The notes under the pieces are model-generated. The model was given only the letters and a program-made list of their open reading frames with translations. It was not told the origin of the DNA and did no database searches. A stretch of DNA of 64,000 nt from Hirudo medicinalis (Eukaryota; Annelida; Clitellata; Hirudinida; Hirudinidae): positions 117,203-181,202 of the forward strand of contig MPNW01000274.1 in assembly GCA_011800805.1 (NCBI GenBank), given 5' to 3'. This document shows, piece by piece, positions 10,766-25,069 of this stretch; positions within the stretch are counted from its first letter, which is position 1; the number at the start of each line of letters is the position of its first letter. The position numbers and the translations under genes were made by a program.

Positions 10766-12721
10766 ACACGGAGGTCGCAAGTACATCTGGCCCGTGATGT
10801 GGAATGAAAACTTTTATAAGAATAATTTGATGAAACTGTATCCAATTTTTGCTTGTGTGGATGCTTGGGTTTGATGTCCTCAATGTTTGATGCTCGTCGT
10901 TGTCTTGTTCGAATAAACATTTGTGGCTGATTTGCCTAAAATAAGGGATGGCTGCACATGGTTCTTATTAATTTATTATCGATGCAAATGTCTGATCATT
11001 CGATTGTAACGACCCGCTCGGCACTGGGCACCCTCGTCAGTCTGTTCCGCAGAGTTACCTCTCGCTAATCCCGACGGCTCCATTCAATTCTAATCATTCT
11101 GAAACAAGTGCAAGTTGTATTTGGCAATATTTGTAAATAATGAACTCCAACATTTTGTTTTTTCTGGGTTAAATGGTCAATAAAATGCTCCAGTAATTGT
11201 GTTGGGTCAAAGACTTCATTGGATTGCTTGCATGGAACGATTTTGTTTCCGGCTCATTACCACCATTTCTGGTTGAAATCAATTAAATGCGTTTATGCAA
11301 TCTTTTCAGTGCCTCATGTATTCAAAGAGGATGCAAGGGCACTTTTAATTGATCCACTTGCATGGTGTCCCTACCTGAGGGCACTCGCTGGTGGTGCGGG
11401 CTGCAGACGTGACGCATCACATTTTGCTATCATCATTGTATAATTGCCATTATAACCATTATTGTAAATTGACTTCTGCGATGCCTCAGGCATCCTTCAT
11501 CCTTGCTTTCTGGTTCTTGATTGATAAATGCAAACAAAGGGCAGCATGTGACTTTTAAAAGACATAAAACGGAGGTCAACACTTAAAATCGGAATAAAAT
11601 CCCAGGAGAGTGAGTAGACCGATGTCGATTAAAGTGCACGACGCTAAAGCGGACAGGCAAGAGCCATCAGACGCCGCAACGATTTGGGAATTTAGGAAAC
11701 GAGATCACAATTTGGACGATTCGAGTCCACTCGAGACCTGCTCCTTCTTTGTAAAATCTGAGCGATGATGGTTTGTAACCCTGCCGTCCCAGTAGGTGTC
11801 GACCCTCCTCAAAACTGTCATCGAAAAACATTTGCACGGTAACATTTATATAAACAAAACAAGAAATGTCCTAATAAGACTGAATGGAACGACATTTTCT
11901 TGAGCTTCACGTTCGTGGGTTCGATCCCTGGTTAGCGATGGATTCCCAAATAACTGTGTTTGTGCAATGAGAATGTGTTATCAAGAGAAGAATGAAATAT
12001 TGGAGTGTGATTTTTAGGACAAATTCAAATGTTAAAAACAACATGTGAGAACTAACCAGAACGGTCCTCGTCCAACTTGGTTGTGACAAAACTGTAAACA
12101 TACAATTGACAATACATCTAATGAGCTGAGCATTACAACACTGTGGCATGTTACAAGGTTCGACAAATTTATTTTTGTACGCATCATTAATATTCAACAT
12201 CTCATCTTATTTGTTAATACATTTACTAAAATCCTGCCCTCAATTTGATTATTACTCGAATGACTTAGTGAAAAGAACTTGGAAGTTGGAATAGAAATCC
12301 TTAAGAAGCACATAACTTCAGCAGCTGTGATAAAACTCAAGACTTGCTTAAGAGTCTGTTATGAAAATATAAATGAGGTCACAAATAATCTAGCAAGGAA
12401 GACTGGAATTAGAAGAGAATGATATAAATGCATGATAAACTTACAACACGACTAACTCATGATGCCTATAAATGCATTTAAATCAATATTAATTAATAAA
12501 TATACAAATATGACTCAATACACATAATTGACTACAATTACAATCCTTCATGCTAAAAAACGTGGCCAAATGATGATTAGACTGACAAATATTGTTTTCA
12601 ATTAAGCATATGCATTTAATAAGCATAAAATAATCTGCAACGTTTACATCTCAACATAAGCCAAAATAATGACAAAAACAAATAAATAAAACTCTCCATT
12701 ATTAACATACAATTACATTCA
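10766..12721. other. Intergenic spacer
   Basis: 3' UTR of the SRSF7-like gene, a degenerate SINE-like segment (11330-11428), and AT-rich sequence that probably includes the BORA 3' UTR. A GGTTCGATCC match to a tRNA B box occurs near 11918, but no cloverleaf could be folded around it. Confidence 0.45.
11330..11428 (-). repeat. Degenerate copy of the dispersed SINE-like repeat
   Basis: The minus strand reads GCAGCCCGCACCACC ... GTGCCCTCAGGTAGGGACA, matching the core of the other copies (CCCAGCCTGCAC ... GCCCTTGGGAGGGAGCGCTA). The start and end are uncertain. Confidence 0.4.
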
Positions 12722-15700
12722 TTAAACCATTCCCCAAATCTTAGAAATGTAAAAACTCATGCGACCAATAAATGAAATCTCATCACAATCGTAATCATCA
12801 TCATAATTGTAATCACCATACCCTTGACGTGGGTTCTTGATCTCGAACCCCTCGCAGAGTCCGCTCATGTCCTGCTGAGAAAGTTTGTAGAATTGGTTCG
12901 TAAGGTTCGAGTGGCTCGATATCCCGAGGTTGTTTGAGGCGTAGCCCGTGTCCGCATGCTGAGTGTCCCCCAGGGTCGACCCGACATCCATCATGGTTTC
13001 ATGGAATCCAATGGACTTCCCATGGTCCTCGATGCCCAGGCTTTCGATGCCTGTTGATGGGAAAAGATATTATAATAATTAATATGCGTATAATTTTAAC
13101 AGAGTAATGTAATAATAACAACAATTATTAAAAAGTAGATGATGCACATCCAATTATCAACTCATGCGCAGACTGTGATGTTTAACGTGAGGATCCAAAC
13201 GGTTGTGCACAGAACAGAGCCACAAAACTCTAAAACTCACCCGTCTCGTCGGAGGTTTGAACGAAGTGCCTCCGAGCGTGAAAGGCGTCTGCTTTCGGAA
13301 GCAGGATGTTGGGCATGGTGGTGATCTTCCTCACGATGGATGCTAGCGGTCGGTCAGATAAAATTATGTTACAAATTGGCACATTAAACATTGTAATGGA
13401 TCGTTACGTCGACAGAAATGGCAAAGAATTTGTAAATATTTTAAATTGAATTGTTTAATAATATCCTACTAAAACTCAATCATCATGCAATTAAGAACTA
13501 TAACTTTCTGAATATGCTGCATCGGTGTGTAATAAATAAATAAATAAATAATCGACTGGTTAAAGTAAAATATTACAAAAATCATCGTTAGTAAAAATTG
13601 TTCACCGGGGAATCGTTTTGAAGTGGCATCTTGATCGGTCAGTTTTGTGTGATGGTCAAAGTCTATCGGCCTAACGGGAGCTGAAACGGCGAACCAGTGG
13701 TAGATTTTGGCACGAGGAGACATCGTAATCACCACGATAAAGTCATCGTAATCACCAAATGATAAAGTCAATGCAACCACAAGTACAGCGTAATACACAT
13801 TCCAATAATAACGTATGGACCAATCAAAATGACCGGCATGAATATCGCTCGGCACTCACTCGGTAACTGAGAGGAATCGCTCGAGCACAACTTGGAGATG
13901 GGCGACATTTCTGGGGATGCAAGAAACTGATGGTGACCCCCGAACGGACTCCTCGCCAGCCTCGGACTCTCCGACCTCAGGTGGATCGGACTGGAGGCGT
14001 ACATCTCCTGTCGAACGGATGTTCGTTGATTACAATTATGAATTCTAATTGACTAAATGGCTGCATGTCGAGTGATGATTGATTATAATAATTTATGCTA
14101 ATTTGATAATCAAAAACAGCATTCCAAAATTATTGCATGCAAATGTAAAATTAAAACTGAACGTTGATTACATATGATCCGTCTCCGGCTATGATGTCCA
14201 TGTCTTCCTCAAATCCGGTCTTTCCTGCACGACCTTTGACACCTTCCTCCTCGTCGTAGGCATCCTCCTCATCTTCACTCAATTCTTGAGGACTGAAATG
14301 ATGAGTCATAGAATTATTCGATTTAATGTAAAAAGATAAATCACCTGACAATTAAAATTGATTATTATTACAAACTTCAACAACTATCATCCTAAAATCT
14401 CGTGGCACTTCTGATCAAACCACGACCGCTCGCTTTCTGAGGCCTCAATCAGCTATTTATCCAACCCTAATCTAATCTAGAATGTATCTAGTAATGATAG
14501 TGATAACAATAATGATGATATCATCATCATCGTTACCACATGCAAATGTAAAAGTATTATGCATCCTGTTTTCAACCCAGAAATGACATGGCAACTGCAT
14601 TGTTTTCACATCCTGCTTGGACGAGCTCGAAAGATCGGCTGACCGAAACAACACTCAAAAGCATCCACCACTCACTTCGGGGGACTGGGGTGGAACATCT
14701 GGTGGTGGAAGAAGAGTTTCCTCCTAAGGGAGAGGTTGTTGAGTCCTTCTGCTTCCTCGTCCTCGCACTGGGTGGGTTTTGAACCGGAGTTCAACTCGTT
14801 CAGTTTGGACTCGCTCAGACAGAATCGACCTCCTGGATGGAGAAAAAGATGGTCTCACGTGTCGGGTTATTTGTTGGTCGACCCTGACGAGTCATTTTAT
14901 CATAAATGTAAGTGGCATCAGAGGCGATTTTTTTTAACCATTTACATAGCGCTCCTTCCCAAGGGCACTTGTGGCAGTGCAGGCTGGGTTTCAAACACAA
15001 CACATTACGACTGTTGCCATTACTGCCAAACGCAGGAATGTAACCCATTCGGCCAGCCTGCATGCCGACTATAAATGTAATTATCATAACATATCATTAA
15101 TTATTATTATTAGTAGTATTATTTATTAATATCAATTTGTCATCAACTAATTAAAAACATTTCCAAAAATTTAAGTGGCTTCTTAATTGGTCAGCTAATC
15201 GACTGCATCGAATTATTGGTGCAGAACTACGAATCAAATGTTAACCCAAACAAAAACGTCACATCAACGAGCAAACATACAAATGCATGAATGAATGAAT
15301 TCAAATAGTGATTGATTAATCGAGCATTGAAATGAATTTCATTTATTTTGAATCGAACGAGCGAACAACGAATGAGACCGACCTGCGAAGGCATCAAAAT
15401 CAAAGTTTGGAGGGATGCTGATCATTGTCTGTGTGCCGACTGAAACAACAATAACAACAAAACTGATGAAACATCATCACAATAGCAACATCCTCATCAT
15501 CATCATCATCATCACAGCCACTGATTACTTAATTGACTCACACTACTCATAACAATGCAATCACTGCTGATGACGACATTGATGTTGTTTAAAAACCTAC
15601 AATTAATCATCATCATCATCACAGCTCCAAGTATCATCATCAAAACCACATTTGCAAACCTCCTGTATCAACTGCCTGCAAGTCCGATGTTGTTGTTGTT

Positions 15701-17685
15701 GTACTCTTGTCGGCCAAAGGGCTCTGAAACAACAACCTGTTTTTGCTCGACGACCCTGAATTTGATGTTGTCGGTCAAACGTTATTTTTGCTTGTTAATT
15801 ATAACAATAGTTAAATTAAAAATTAATTAATAATGTCAATATTTTTTTATTTATCTTAATAACACTTATTTGTTTTATTCAATAATTTTGAGAACATAAG
15901 TGCAATTGGTGACCTCTTCGACCTCAGGTCAACAACGTTAAAGTAAGGAATGCCATGGAAACACTAAACGCATCGTAACAAGTCCACAGACATTTTTATT
16001 TGTTGTTATTAACTTAACTAGTTGCAATCTATAATAATAATAATAATAACAATTATTTATTCTTAAACTATAACATAATTACAGTAACATAACATCAATA
16101 ACAAATGAGTTGACATGCAAAATAACAAATCAACCTTTAGTGGATTGACCCTTCTTGGCACTGTTGGACCAGGGCGACGGGGCAATGACCTGAGATGAAA
16201 AGTACTCATCGATGGCTCTTTGGGCGACCTCTTCAAATTCTGCGTTGTGTCTGCAATGAAGAATTTCAATGTAATATTCTGATTGACACTGCTCCAAATT
16301 ATTATTAATATTGCAGTTAATTTTATAACGTAATACAATTTAATGAAGAGTGAGTAATTTAGAGTTTATGCATTTCAATTATCAAAACTGTGATTAATTC
16401 TTTAAAAAATAAGTGGTAATATTATGATTAATAATTAAACTACGCAAATAATCGTTAAAAGAAAATCTGAAGCTCACTCTGTAGGCATGAGCGAGTCCAT
16501 GGCAGACGACTCGTCGATGTCGGTCGGCCGAAGGATTGCAATGTCGTCGATGGACCACTGAAACTTTGGTGTCTGAAATGGGATGACATTTGGTTAACAA
16601 ACTGTTAAAATCAAATTGTTCCTTTAATGTACATGCAGTGGACATTATTATCATTGTTACTTGCGACGTATTTTGTATTGAAAGTATTGGAATATCATGT
16701 AAAAATTAATAGATTTTAAGCAAATTTTGTATTTAAGCAACGTTTGTAAGGTGATAATTGGTGCTACATTTATAACAACAATTACATTTAGAAATATAAA
16801 TCGATATTATTAATAAGCTATTATTATTATCTTTTAACAAATAAACAAATATAAACACGGAAGTTTAAATTTACAAAAAAACAGCAACACTATTAAGTAG
16901 CAACTCTCGACTAAGCACGATTCAATCTGACAGTGACACGATCTGACAGGATCCGAGCTTCCAACCTTTTTGTCCGGAGTGGGGACCCTGAAGACGTTAG
17001 GACTGAACACGTGCTTGCTGAGGGAGTCGAGGACGCCCGTCTCGAAGGGATTGTGAGTCACGCAAGACCGTTGCTATGGAAACAAATACAATGCTCAATT
17101 TGCTTCATTTTAACAATTTAGCAATTTCCAAATACTACATGTGTGAGAATTAGTGCACGATACAATTTAGATGCATTTTTCATGAAATCTGTGGAAAATG
17201 TCCATAGACCGATGATCGCTGCATCAAAAGGGATTGTTAAATTGCATGAGAAGCAGGCATTTCTTGGCAATAACAAAACTTTGCATTAAGAATTTCAACT
17301 CAGCTGCAATCAAATATTGAATAAATTTACAAATTCACATGCCTTTAAAAAATAAAAATATAAGAAGACTGCAATCAATATCTCAAAATACCAAAGTGCT
17401 TCTGTTGGGAGTGATGTTCTTCAGTCTCAGCCAAGAGGTGGCTGGGGTGGACTTGAACCTCGGACTACTGATCATACTCGGTGGTGTAAACGGCCCAGTC
17501 ACCACCCCGTTCTGGTTCTGAGAAAGCTTCACCACCATCAGGTTAGAATTGTTAGACCTGGGCTCGGATTTATTGGACCTCAAGGGGGTCGTGTTAGGAC
17601 CGTGCTGATGATCACTGGCTTGTTTTGACCTGCATGCGTTGCCCAAATTGTTTTGGGTTTTCTCCGAACTTGGGGTTAAATTCAT
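12722..17685 (-). CDS. BORA: Aurora borealis (BORA), Aurora A/Plk1 mitotic activator
   Basis: Ten minus-strand exons (17685-17392, 17073-16966, 16572-16478, 16250-16135, 15439-15383, 14832-14676, 14292-14172, 14007-13860, 13342-13241, 13050-12722) join in frame to 508 residues; human BORA is of similar size. Conserved blocks occur in the known order: an Asn-Pro-Phe-Glu segment (THNPFETGVLDSL) with SPNVFRVPTP, then PKFQWSIDDIAILRP, AIDEYFSSQVIAPSPW, and GTQTMISIPPNFDFDAF, followed by NLSLRRKLFF and serine-proline motifs. BORA, once phosphorylated by Cdk1, binds Plk1 and lets Aurora A phosphorylate its activation loop, driving mitotic entry. The N-terminal 110 residues before the NPFE block are longer than in vertebrates and rich in Asn/Ser. 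The C-terminal third is poorly conserved and ends in an Asp/Tyr-rich stretch. A SINE-like copy lies in intron 5. Confidence 0.92.
14936..15075 (-). repeat. tRNA-derived SINE-like repeat copy (BORA intron)
   Basis: On the minus strand an A-box-like TGGCCGAATGGGTT is followed by CAACAGTCGTAATGTG, a B-box-like GTTTGAAACCCAGCC, and a 3' part GGAGCGCTATGTAAATGG. Same order as the copies at 57161 and 61272. Confidence 0.6.
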
Positions 17686-20120
17686 TATAAACAGTTAACA
17701 ATTAACCGATTATCACAGAAGTTCAGTTCCTGTACAATTTTTAGTAATAAATAATTTATAAATTGCTATTAACAGGAAACTCTAAAAGGTTTAAACACGC
17801 CCTAAGAACATAATACGTGTCCCGATGAACTATTCGCTTGAGTCCCTATCGGCCAAGTTAGGTTACGATAACAGTTTAAAGTTCCCACACAACGGAAGAT
17901 GTTAGCGCGCTTGAAAATTGTTTTAAAAATACTTTAAGACTTAAAAATTACTAATTAGTTTATTAAAAGTAATAACTTTGCTCATTTGGATAGATTAAAT
18001 TTAATATTATCATCCTTAAGAGTATCTGCTGGGAATTAGAATGGCATTCATTGACAAATATTTTAAAATTCTTAAAATTATTGTATTTAAAACGCTTAAA
18101 TAAATTAATTTAGTATAAAGTAACCTAAAACCACTCTATTAAGGCCTCCAACTCTAAACATTACAAATGTTTTTTTCGATAAAAATATAGCTGTACCGAA
18201 ATTGAAAAATTGATTTCGTTGGATAGCTTTGACATTGCGATCATGTGATGTGAAATGTCGTGACTGTCAGCTGGAAGATGCCGGGTTCAAAACGAGGGCC
18301 GGATCTTATATAAATATCCAGTTACGCATTGGATGCTGGTTAAGTCAGAACGAGCGTATACACGTGTAAATCATGGCTGTTGTTTCAAGAAAGTGAACCC
18401 AAAAGGTTTAAGTTCACCATGGTGACATGGCAGCCTTTGAAGCAAAATATCTTCTAAATATTTTCAAATTAACCTCAAACCTGATGCTTAATTAGATTAT
18501 TATTAGATTATAGCTTAGAAAATAGATACTATTATTATGCATCCATTTTGTATCGGCTTGTGACCCTGCCTCAGAATGTACCACCGTCATCAAATGACTT
18601 CTGAGAATTATTAAAATAAATAAATTGGTCCTTATTTGCGACAGAAAGTCACAAGATATGGCGAACCATTTTTGCAAATTGCTCAGAACTGATCTCTAAT
18701 ATTGTCATGACACAAAAGACACTCCAAAAACAACTTGTTTAACTTTGGCCCTACAATATACATAATTATATACAAGGGTATCCAAGAGGGTATCATTTCA
18801 GTTTCCAAGGGGATTCATGACTCCAGCAACCATTTCACAAAAGTACTTTTTTCCTCCAGAATGTCAGAATGTTGAGATGTTCCCATTCATTCCATCCTCA
18901 ACATGTCAATTTCAAGTTTTAATTTTAAAGTTTTTCAACAGTTTTATTTTGCAGACCTCCAGGACTTGAGTGACACGTGATGATCGCCATGTTGTACGTG
19001 TGACAGCGAGGAATGTCGTGCGGCATTTTGCCCGACATGGCACAATGAGATGTGACGTACGATTTGTCCGTGACATGGTAGTGCGACGACACTTCTCGAA
19101 GGTGCAGTAAACGACAAGAAAGATACAAGAATATCTAAAACGCGATGTTTTCAAATGAGTTTAGTTTGCTTGTCGAGTCAAACTTCGACATGTGCTCGGA
19201 TTGTTTAAAAGTTCGTATTTGCTCGATCAAAATATTACAAGGATAATTATTAATAGCAGGATAATTATTATACAAGGATAATTATTAATAGCAGGATAAT
19301 TATTATACGGGGATAATTATGCACAATCAATGCTCCAGTTATTTATTACAAATTGTCACATTGCAGTAATTTGAAAAATAATATGGAAATTGTGAATTAT
19401 CAACAATTTTTGGTGTCAACCGTCATCAATCATCATCGACAACCGTTGCAAGTGAAACAAAAGAAGATGACACAAAACACATCCAAACACGTCGTGTCGT
19501 CAGAATGTTATCAGAAAGTCACTGGTTCAATGAAAACATAACATCAGGATTAATTGAAAAATACACGAGAAATGGATTTAATGGATGCTCGTAAGAACGG
19601 TCGGTGATGATGACCTCGAGCTGTTAACAATGTCAGTTAGTTAGCAGTGCCAGTGTTATCATCGTTCGTCGTGTTGTTGATGAATGACGACGATTGCAAT
19701 GATGATGACGATAATGGTGATGATAATGATGATGATGAACTTGGTCACATCCTTCATGCACAAACTTTCCAAAAAATTGTTGAAATGCACAAAATTTAAA
19801 CCTACTGGAATGAGATTTAAATGCACAGAAAGCAAGAAACACGAGCACGAGCTATGATGTTGATGATGATGACCTTTGATGATCACTCTGATTGGTCAGT
19901 TTTAATCATTAAATAAGTTAAATTACTTTGCTCCAATCCAGAAATTTATTTCAAACAAAAAGTCTTCCACGAGAATGCACCCGGACATCGCATGCGCATT
20001 CATCGCGATGCCCCTGCTTTCGACCAATCACAGAGAGGGCGAGTAAGACCGACGGAATCAGAAGAGCTAAGGAGAAAGAACTGCGGACAATGAAGAAGGT
20101 CTTGGGTCGTAGTTCAAAGT
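17686..20120. other. Intergenic spacer between BORA (5' side) and STK11IP (3' side)
   Basis: Contains the presumed BORA promoter and the STK11IP 3' UTR. A 35-bp tandem repeat lies at 19237-19320. A B-box-like GGTTCAAAAC near 18292 followed by TATATAAAT near 18308 could be another decayed short repeat. Small open frames at 18912-19154 (minus) show no recognised motif. Confidence 0.45.
19237..19320. repeat. Minisatellite, 35-bp unit, about 2.4 copies
   Basis: ACAAGGATAATTATTAATAG recurs 35 bp later, with the half-unit GGATAATTATT repeated inside. Confidence 0.8.
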
Positions 20121-20751
20121 TCAGATGGCTTCCTGCCCTTCTTCGTCCACGTAGCTCTCGACCTCTTCGTCATCCCCGATGACCCCCCTGTTTATGAACC
20201 TCGTCATTCCAGCCCTCCGGTTCTGGAAAGTCCCGGATAAAGTCAATTCAGAGGAGGAGGAAGCAGCAGGCTCAACGCTACTGAAAAGTCATGAAGTTTA
20301 AAATTGAAGTGTTGATTTGAGAATGCAATGAATAATTATTACTTCAATTTTATTATTGAGTAAGGCTGAGGACTTTAACTTAACAAGCCATTTATCATCA
20401 TCGTCGTCGTCGTCGTGATCGTGATCGTCATCATCATCATCTTCATCATCACTCACCCCATCTCTGAAGTCAGAGATCTGTTGAGCAGGTCCTCTATCTG
20501 CCCAAATTCTTTCCTGTTGAGTTGCTTCGAGAGCATGGTGAACACCTTACTGGCGCCCAGGAGGACCTGACCCGACCTGGCTCCGGAGGGTTGTTTCGGG
20601 AGGGACTTGATGAGCATCGTGCTCGAGCACGAAGGACAAGCCTGCCCCTCTTTTTCTACGTCTGCAGATAGAGTGAAGAAAGAGGGAAGTTCTAATTAAA
20701 TGTTGTTACTGTTGTTGTTGATGATGATGATGGTGATGATGATAATGATGG

Positions 20752-20788
<37 letters not shown>

Positions 20789-23737
20789 AAGAAATATAAA
20801 GAAGTTTGAAAAAAGAAATAAAAGGAAAGCAGCTTTGATGTGATGAACAACGTCGTGGACAACAGCAACAATCAACTAACCAGCCTTCCATCCTTTTTAA
20901 AAAATGTATATGGACAAAAATAAGATCACCACATCATCAACGTCATCGTTATCTTCATCACCATCAGCATCACCATAGCAAGATCAGTGTCATCACCATA
21001 GCATCACTGATATCATCACCAGAGCATCATCAAAATCAGCACCATAGCATCATCCATATCATCACCATATCATAATCGATATAATCCCCATAGTATTATA
21101 ATCATCATAGCAAATTCCACATCATCAAACCATCATCAATACCATCATGATGATGACCATAGCATCATCATCATCGTCACCATAGCACCGTAGACATCAT
21201 CATCATCGTCGTCGTCGTCGTCGTAGTCATCGTCATCATCATCATTAACATCATCATCTCACCAAGTGCCTTTAAGGTTCTCAGTTGAGGGTCTCTTGAG
21301 TGTGATGGTGACTCTGGCGGTGGTTCATTGTGGAAGACGTGTCCACACTTGAGGCACTCTACTTCTAGCTGCAATGATGATGATGATGATGATGATGACG
21401 ATGACGATGACGACGACGACGACGACGACGACGATGATGATTCAAACGAGCTAATTGATAGTCTCGACACGTCTCATAAATATTATATTGATATAAATCT
21501 GTCATCAATTACAATAACATGTATCATATTATTAAATGAATATTTTAATTAATTGATTAATTATTACTACTTAATAATATGGTCATTATTGATAGTGTAA
21601 CAAGTTTCAGTAATAATTCTTCTTGTCGTTAAAGACAATTCCGTCGTCACCTTTTCGTCTGACACTTCAACAAACTGCAGCAAAGCTTCAAAAAATTCCT
21701 GTTAATAAAAAAAAAAATGAATTATTAAATAAAGAAATAATGAATTATTAAATAAAGAAATAATGAATTATTAAATAAAGAAATAATGAAATAACAAATA
21801 AATAAAGAAATAATGAAATAAAAAATAATGAAATAACAAATAAATAAAAAAAATGATTCGAGAGAAATTCAAATAATTCAAAAGACTTCAAAGAAACTCG
21901 TCAAAATCTTTGAAAAGCCCAATCAAACAAATCAGCTATCGATCAATTGAAAACCAGCCATTCATCAATTCACCAACAAAAATTCACCAACAACAATTCA
22001 CCATCATCAATTCACCACTAACAATTCATCTACCTCAAATTGGGGTTCTCCTCCCTCCACTACGAAGACCCTATGCCTCCTGCTCCTGTGGCTGGTGTCG
22101 AACTCGACCCTAACTTGCCTCTCCTGACCTTTGACCTTGTTAACCTTTTTTGTGCTTCTCAGGTCAAAGTGTTCCTTGATGTTCAGTGTTGGCAGGTTAT
22201 TTCTGTGGGCGACAAAGAGCCAGTGGTCCCTGATGATGCAGGACAATTCGACCGGTGTCGAGGGGGTGCTCGAAGGGGCGACCTTCCTTGGCACGAAGAC
22301 GTCGTATTTTCTCTCTTCAGGGGAAAAATCTGAATCGTGGGAAATAACGTGCACGTACGTCGTAAAGCCGATAAGTTGGACGAGGAAAAATTAAAAAGAA
22401 ATTATTGAATGTTAATATAAGTAATACGAGTTATTATAAGTATGCAAGGCATGTCGCGCAATTAATCGCACGTCACTTAATAATTCATGTAATGAATTAC
22501 ATAATTACACGTCACGTAGCAAGCTCATGTAATGAATTACATAATTACACGTCACGTAGCAAGCTCATGTAATGAATTACATAATTACACGTCACGTAGC
22601 AAGCTCATGTAATGAATTACATAATTACATGTCACTTAATAAGTTCGGCTCGTAACCTCTCAGTAACAACTCCTGGTCCCCCAGAGCCATCCCGTAAAAG
22701 AAAGGACGTCCCAAACTCATGGCAGACGACTTCTCCACAACTTCTTCCTCCTCGGTGTCTTCGGAAAAGCTCAGAACCCTGGTCAAGGTGGAGCCGTCCC
22801 TTCCGTTCGGGTCTCCCGTGTTTGGGTCTCCCACATTCGACAGCACTTTTGCAGGGACCTGCTTGCGCCTCTTGAACCTCCAACCTGTCGTGAAGGAACG
22901 GTCGGGCGTTTGGAAGTTGTCCGGGTTGTCCACGGTGTACCTGGATTTGCTGAGGAGGCCGACCGAGTGATCGATCGACGGGGATCCGAAGGACTGCTCG
23001 GCATCGAAGTACGCCGTGGACTCGAGGGCGAAACTGTCGGCGCCGACCTTTGGAACGAACGACGGAAACTGTTTTCAATATTCTAAATATATGCATGATG
23101 TCTACAAATGTTTTTCTAAATATTAATGTTGATGTTTAAGAATTTGTCAGTTTTGTTTCTCAAGCACAAAAAGTTAATAGCATTAATAAATTGATTATCA
23201 CATAACGATAATTTGTACATTGAATCACCCTAACCATGGTGGTGAACGTTTCTTCCGAGGCAACGGATCCCTTGCATTTGTCGTCGTCGTCTGCATCCTG
23301 AGTCAAACAACTCTCTCATGAGAACCACAACAAGAAGAGCATGAAGTCTAATAATTTGTGTGGCACCAACACGAACGAACTCAATAATCATAATTGCATT
23401 CCTTCAAAGGCATCAGATCATTTATAATAATAATAATATAATATAATATATTTATAATGTAATAACAACATAATAATGATAATGTAACATAACAACAGTT
23501 ATAACGTAATTCGCAATGCTTTTATTTCCACGCTAGCATTGTGGTGCCGTGCAAAAATAAGAAAATGAATCAAAACAACTGCGAGCTTGGTTGGAAAAAC
23601 TTCAAAATTCAGCATTCAGAAGATCTTAAAAATCTTAATCAAAGACAACAAATGAAATATCAGTATCAAAATCTACACAACAAAACATCAACAACAAGCA
23701 CTCACAATAACAACAACAAGCACTAACAACGACAACG

Positions 23738-23791
<54 letters not shown>

Positions 23792-24575
23792 GAATAAGAA
23801 CAACCGGTACTCACCACAACATCCCCTCCTGCATGACTTTCGGGGTTTGACCTTTCGATTACCGCCTCAACTTTTATTTGAACCACGCTCGGACCTTCGC
23901 TGGACGACTCCATTCGGTGCTCGGCCGAACTGAGTTCATCTTTTGGGGAACTTTGTTGTTGTTGCTGTTGTTGTTGTTGTTGTTGCTGTTTCTCTAGTTT
24001 GACAGGTCCTTGGTCCACTGATATTTTGAACGGTGATTGTGATGATTGCGATGTTGGAAGAAAATAATGACCAAGTTAAATTCAGTAATTATTTTATTGA
24101 AAAAATACTAAAATTATTGAATAATTATATTCGACAATTATTGATTGTCATTAAAAGTATAATTGATTCCTACATTCTTGCATCTTATTTCAGCAGGAGG
24201 AGGAGGCGGCTAAATCAGTCTCTCATGGCAAGTTACAAAGTGCAGACATCAACACATATTTAGTATCAACAACAACAGCAACAACATAAACATATACACA
24301 TAAACACGTACACAAAAAACAACTCACCTTCCTCCCTAGCTAGTGGATCGCTTTTCACTCTCTCGAAGTCCTTCGACAAATCGTCGTCGGCAACGACCGA
24401 GGACTTTTTCGACGCGACGTTCCCGAACGCGTCGTCGTCTGCCACCTTGCGAGGAACGTTCGGCTTGAAATGTTCGTGGGTGGCCTGGAAGTGGTTAACT
24501 ATGTCGTCGTGACTCATGCCGGTGTCGATCCTCTCGTGGAAGGAACTCGAGATGAGGAAGTCCTCGTCATCTGGA

Positions 24576-24619
<44 letters not shown>

Positions 24620-25036
24620 TTATTGTCATTACCAATTTTGCACAACTCCAGTAGTCATAGTTGCATTAGTAAGTTGTAAATTTTGAAAGCCATCAGGCAT
24701 GTAAGTATGTAATACTTAAGTATATGGCAATATTAGCAGTTAAAATAATATTATTTGTGAACATTACAATAATATTATGTCAACACTTGAAATAATTATA
24801 TAACACCATAAAACCATAGACTCTAAGAGGAGGTCGGGTTGACCTTTCATACGGCACTTTTTCCCGAACTGGGTTTTGAACACGACACATGACGACTGTT
24901 GTCTTACTGTTGCATTCTGGAGGTCAACCCTTTGAACTATCTTGAACCATTCTTAAGATCGAGCAGATGGGCTCTAATAATGATGATGATGATGATGATG
25001 ATAATAATAATAGTAATAATAACATTAATAATAGTA

Positions 25037-25069
<33 letters not shown>

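Noticed and set aside
11890..11945. tRNA gene suggested by GGTTCGATCC
   Set aside because: No acceptor stem and a poor T stem.
18912..19154. Minus-strand frames with several Cys and His residues upstream of BORA
   Set aside because: No start, splice or domain support, and two frames are equally open.
21177..21470. Polyserine and polyaspartate frames around the STK11IP zinc-ribbon exon
   Set aside because: Only the short LEVECLKCGHVF exon between the repeats is coding; the rest is intronic repeat.
22485..22644. CRISPR-like array
   Set aside because: Units are directly adjacent with no unique spacers, and the genome is animal; it is a minisatellite.
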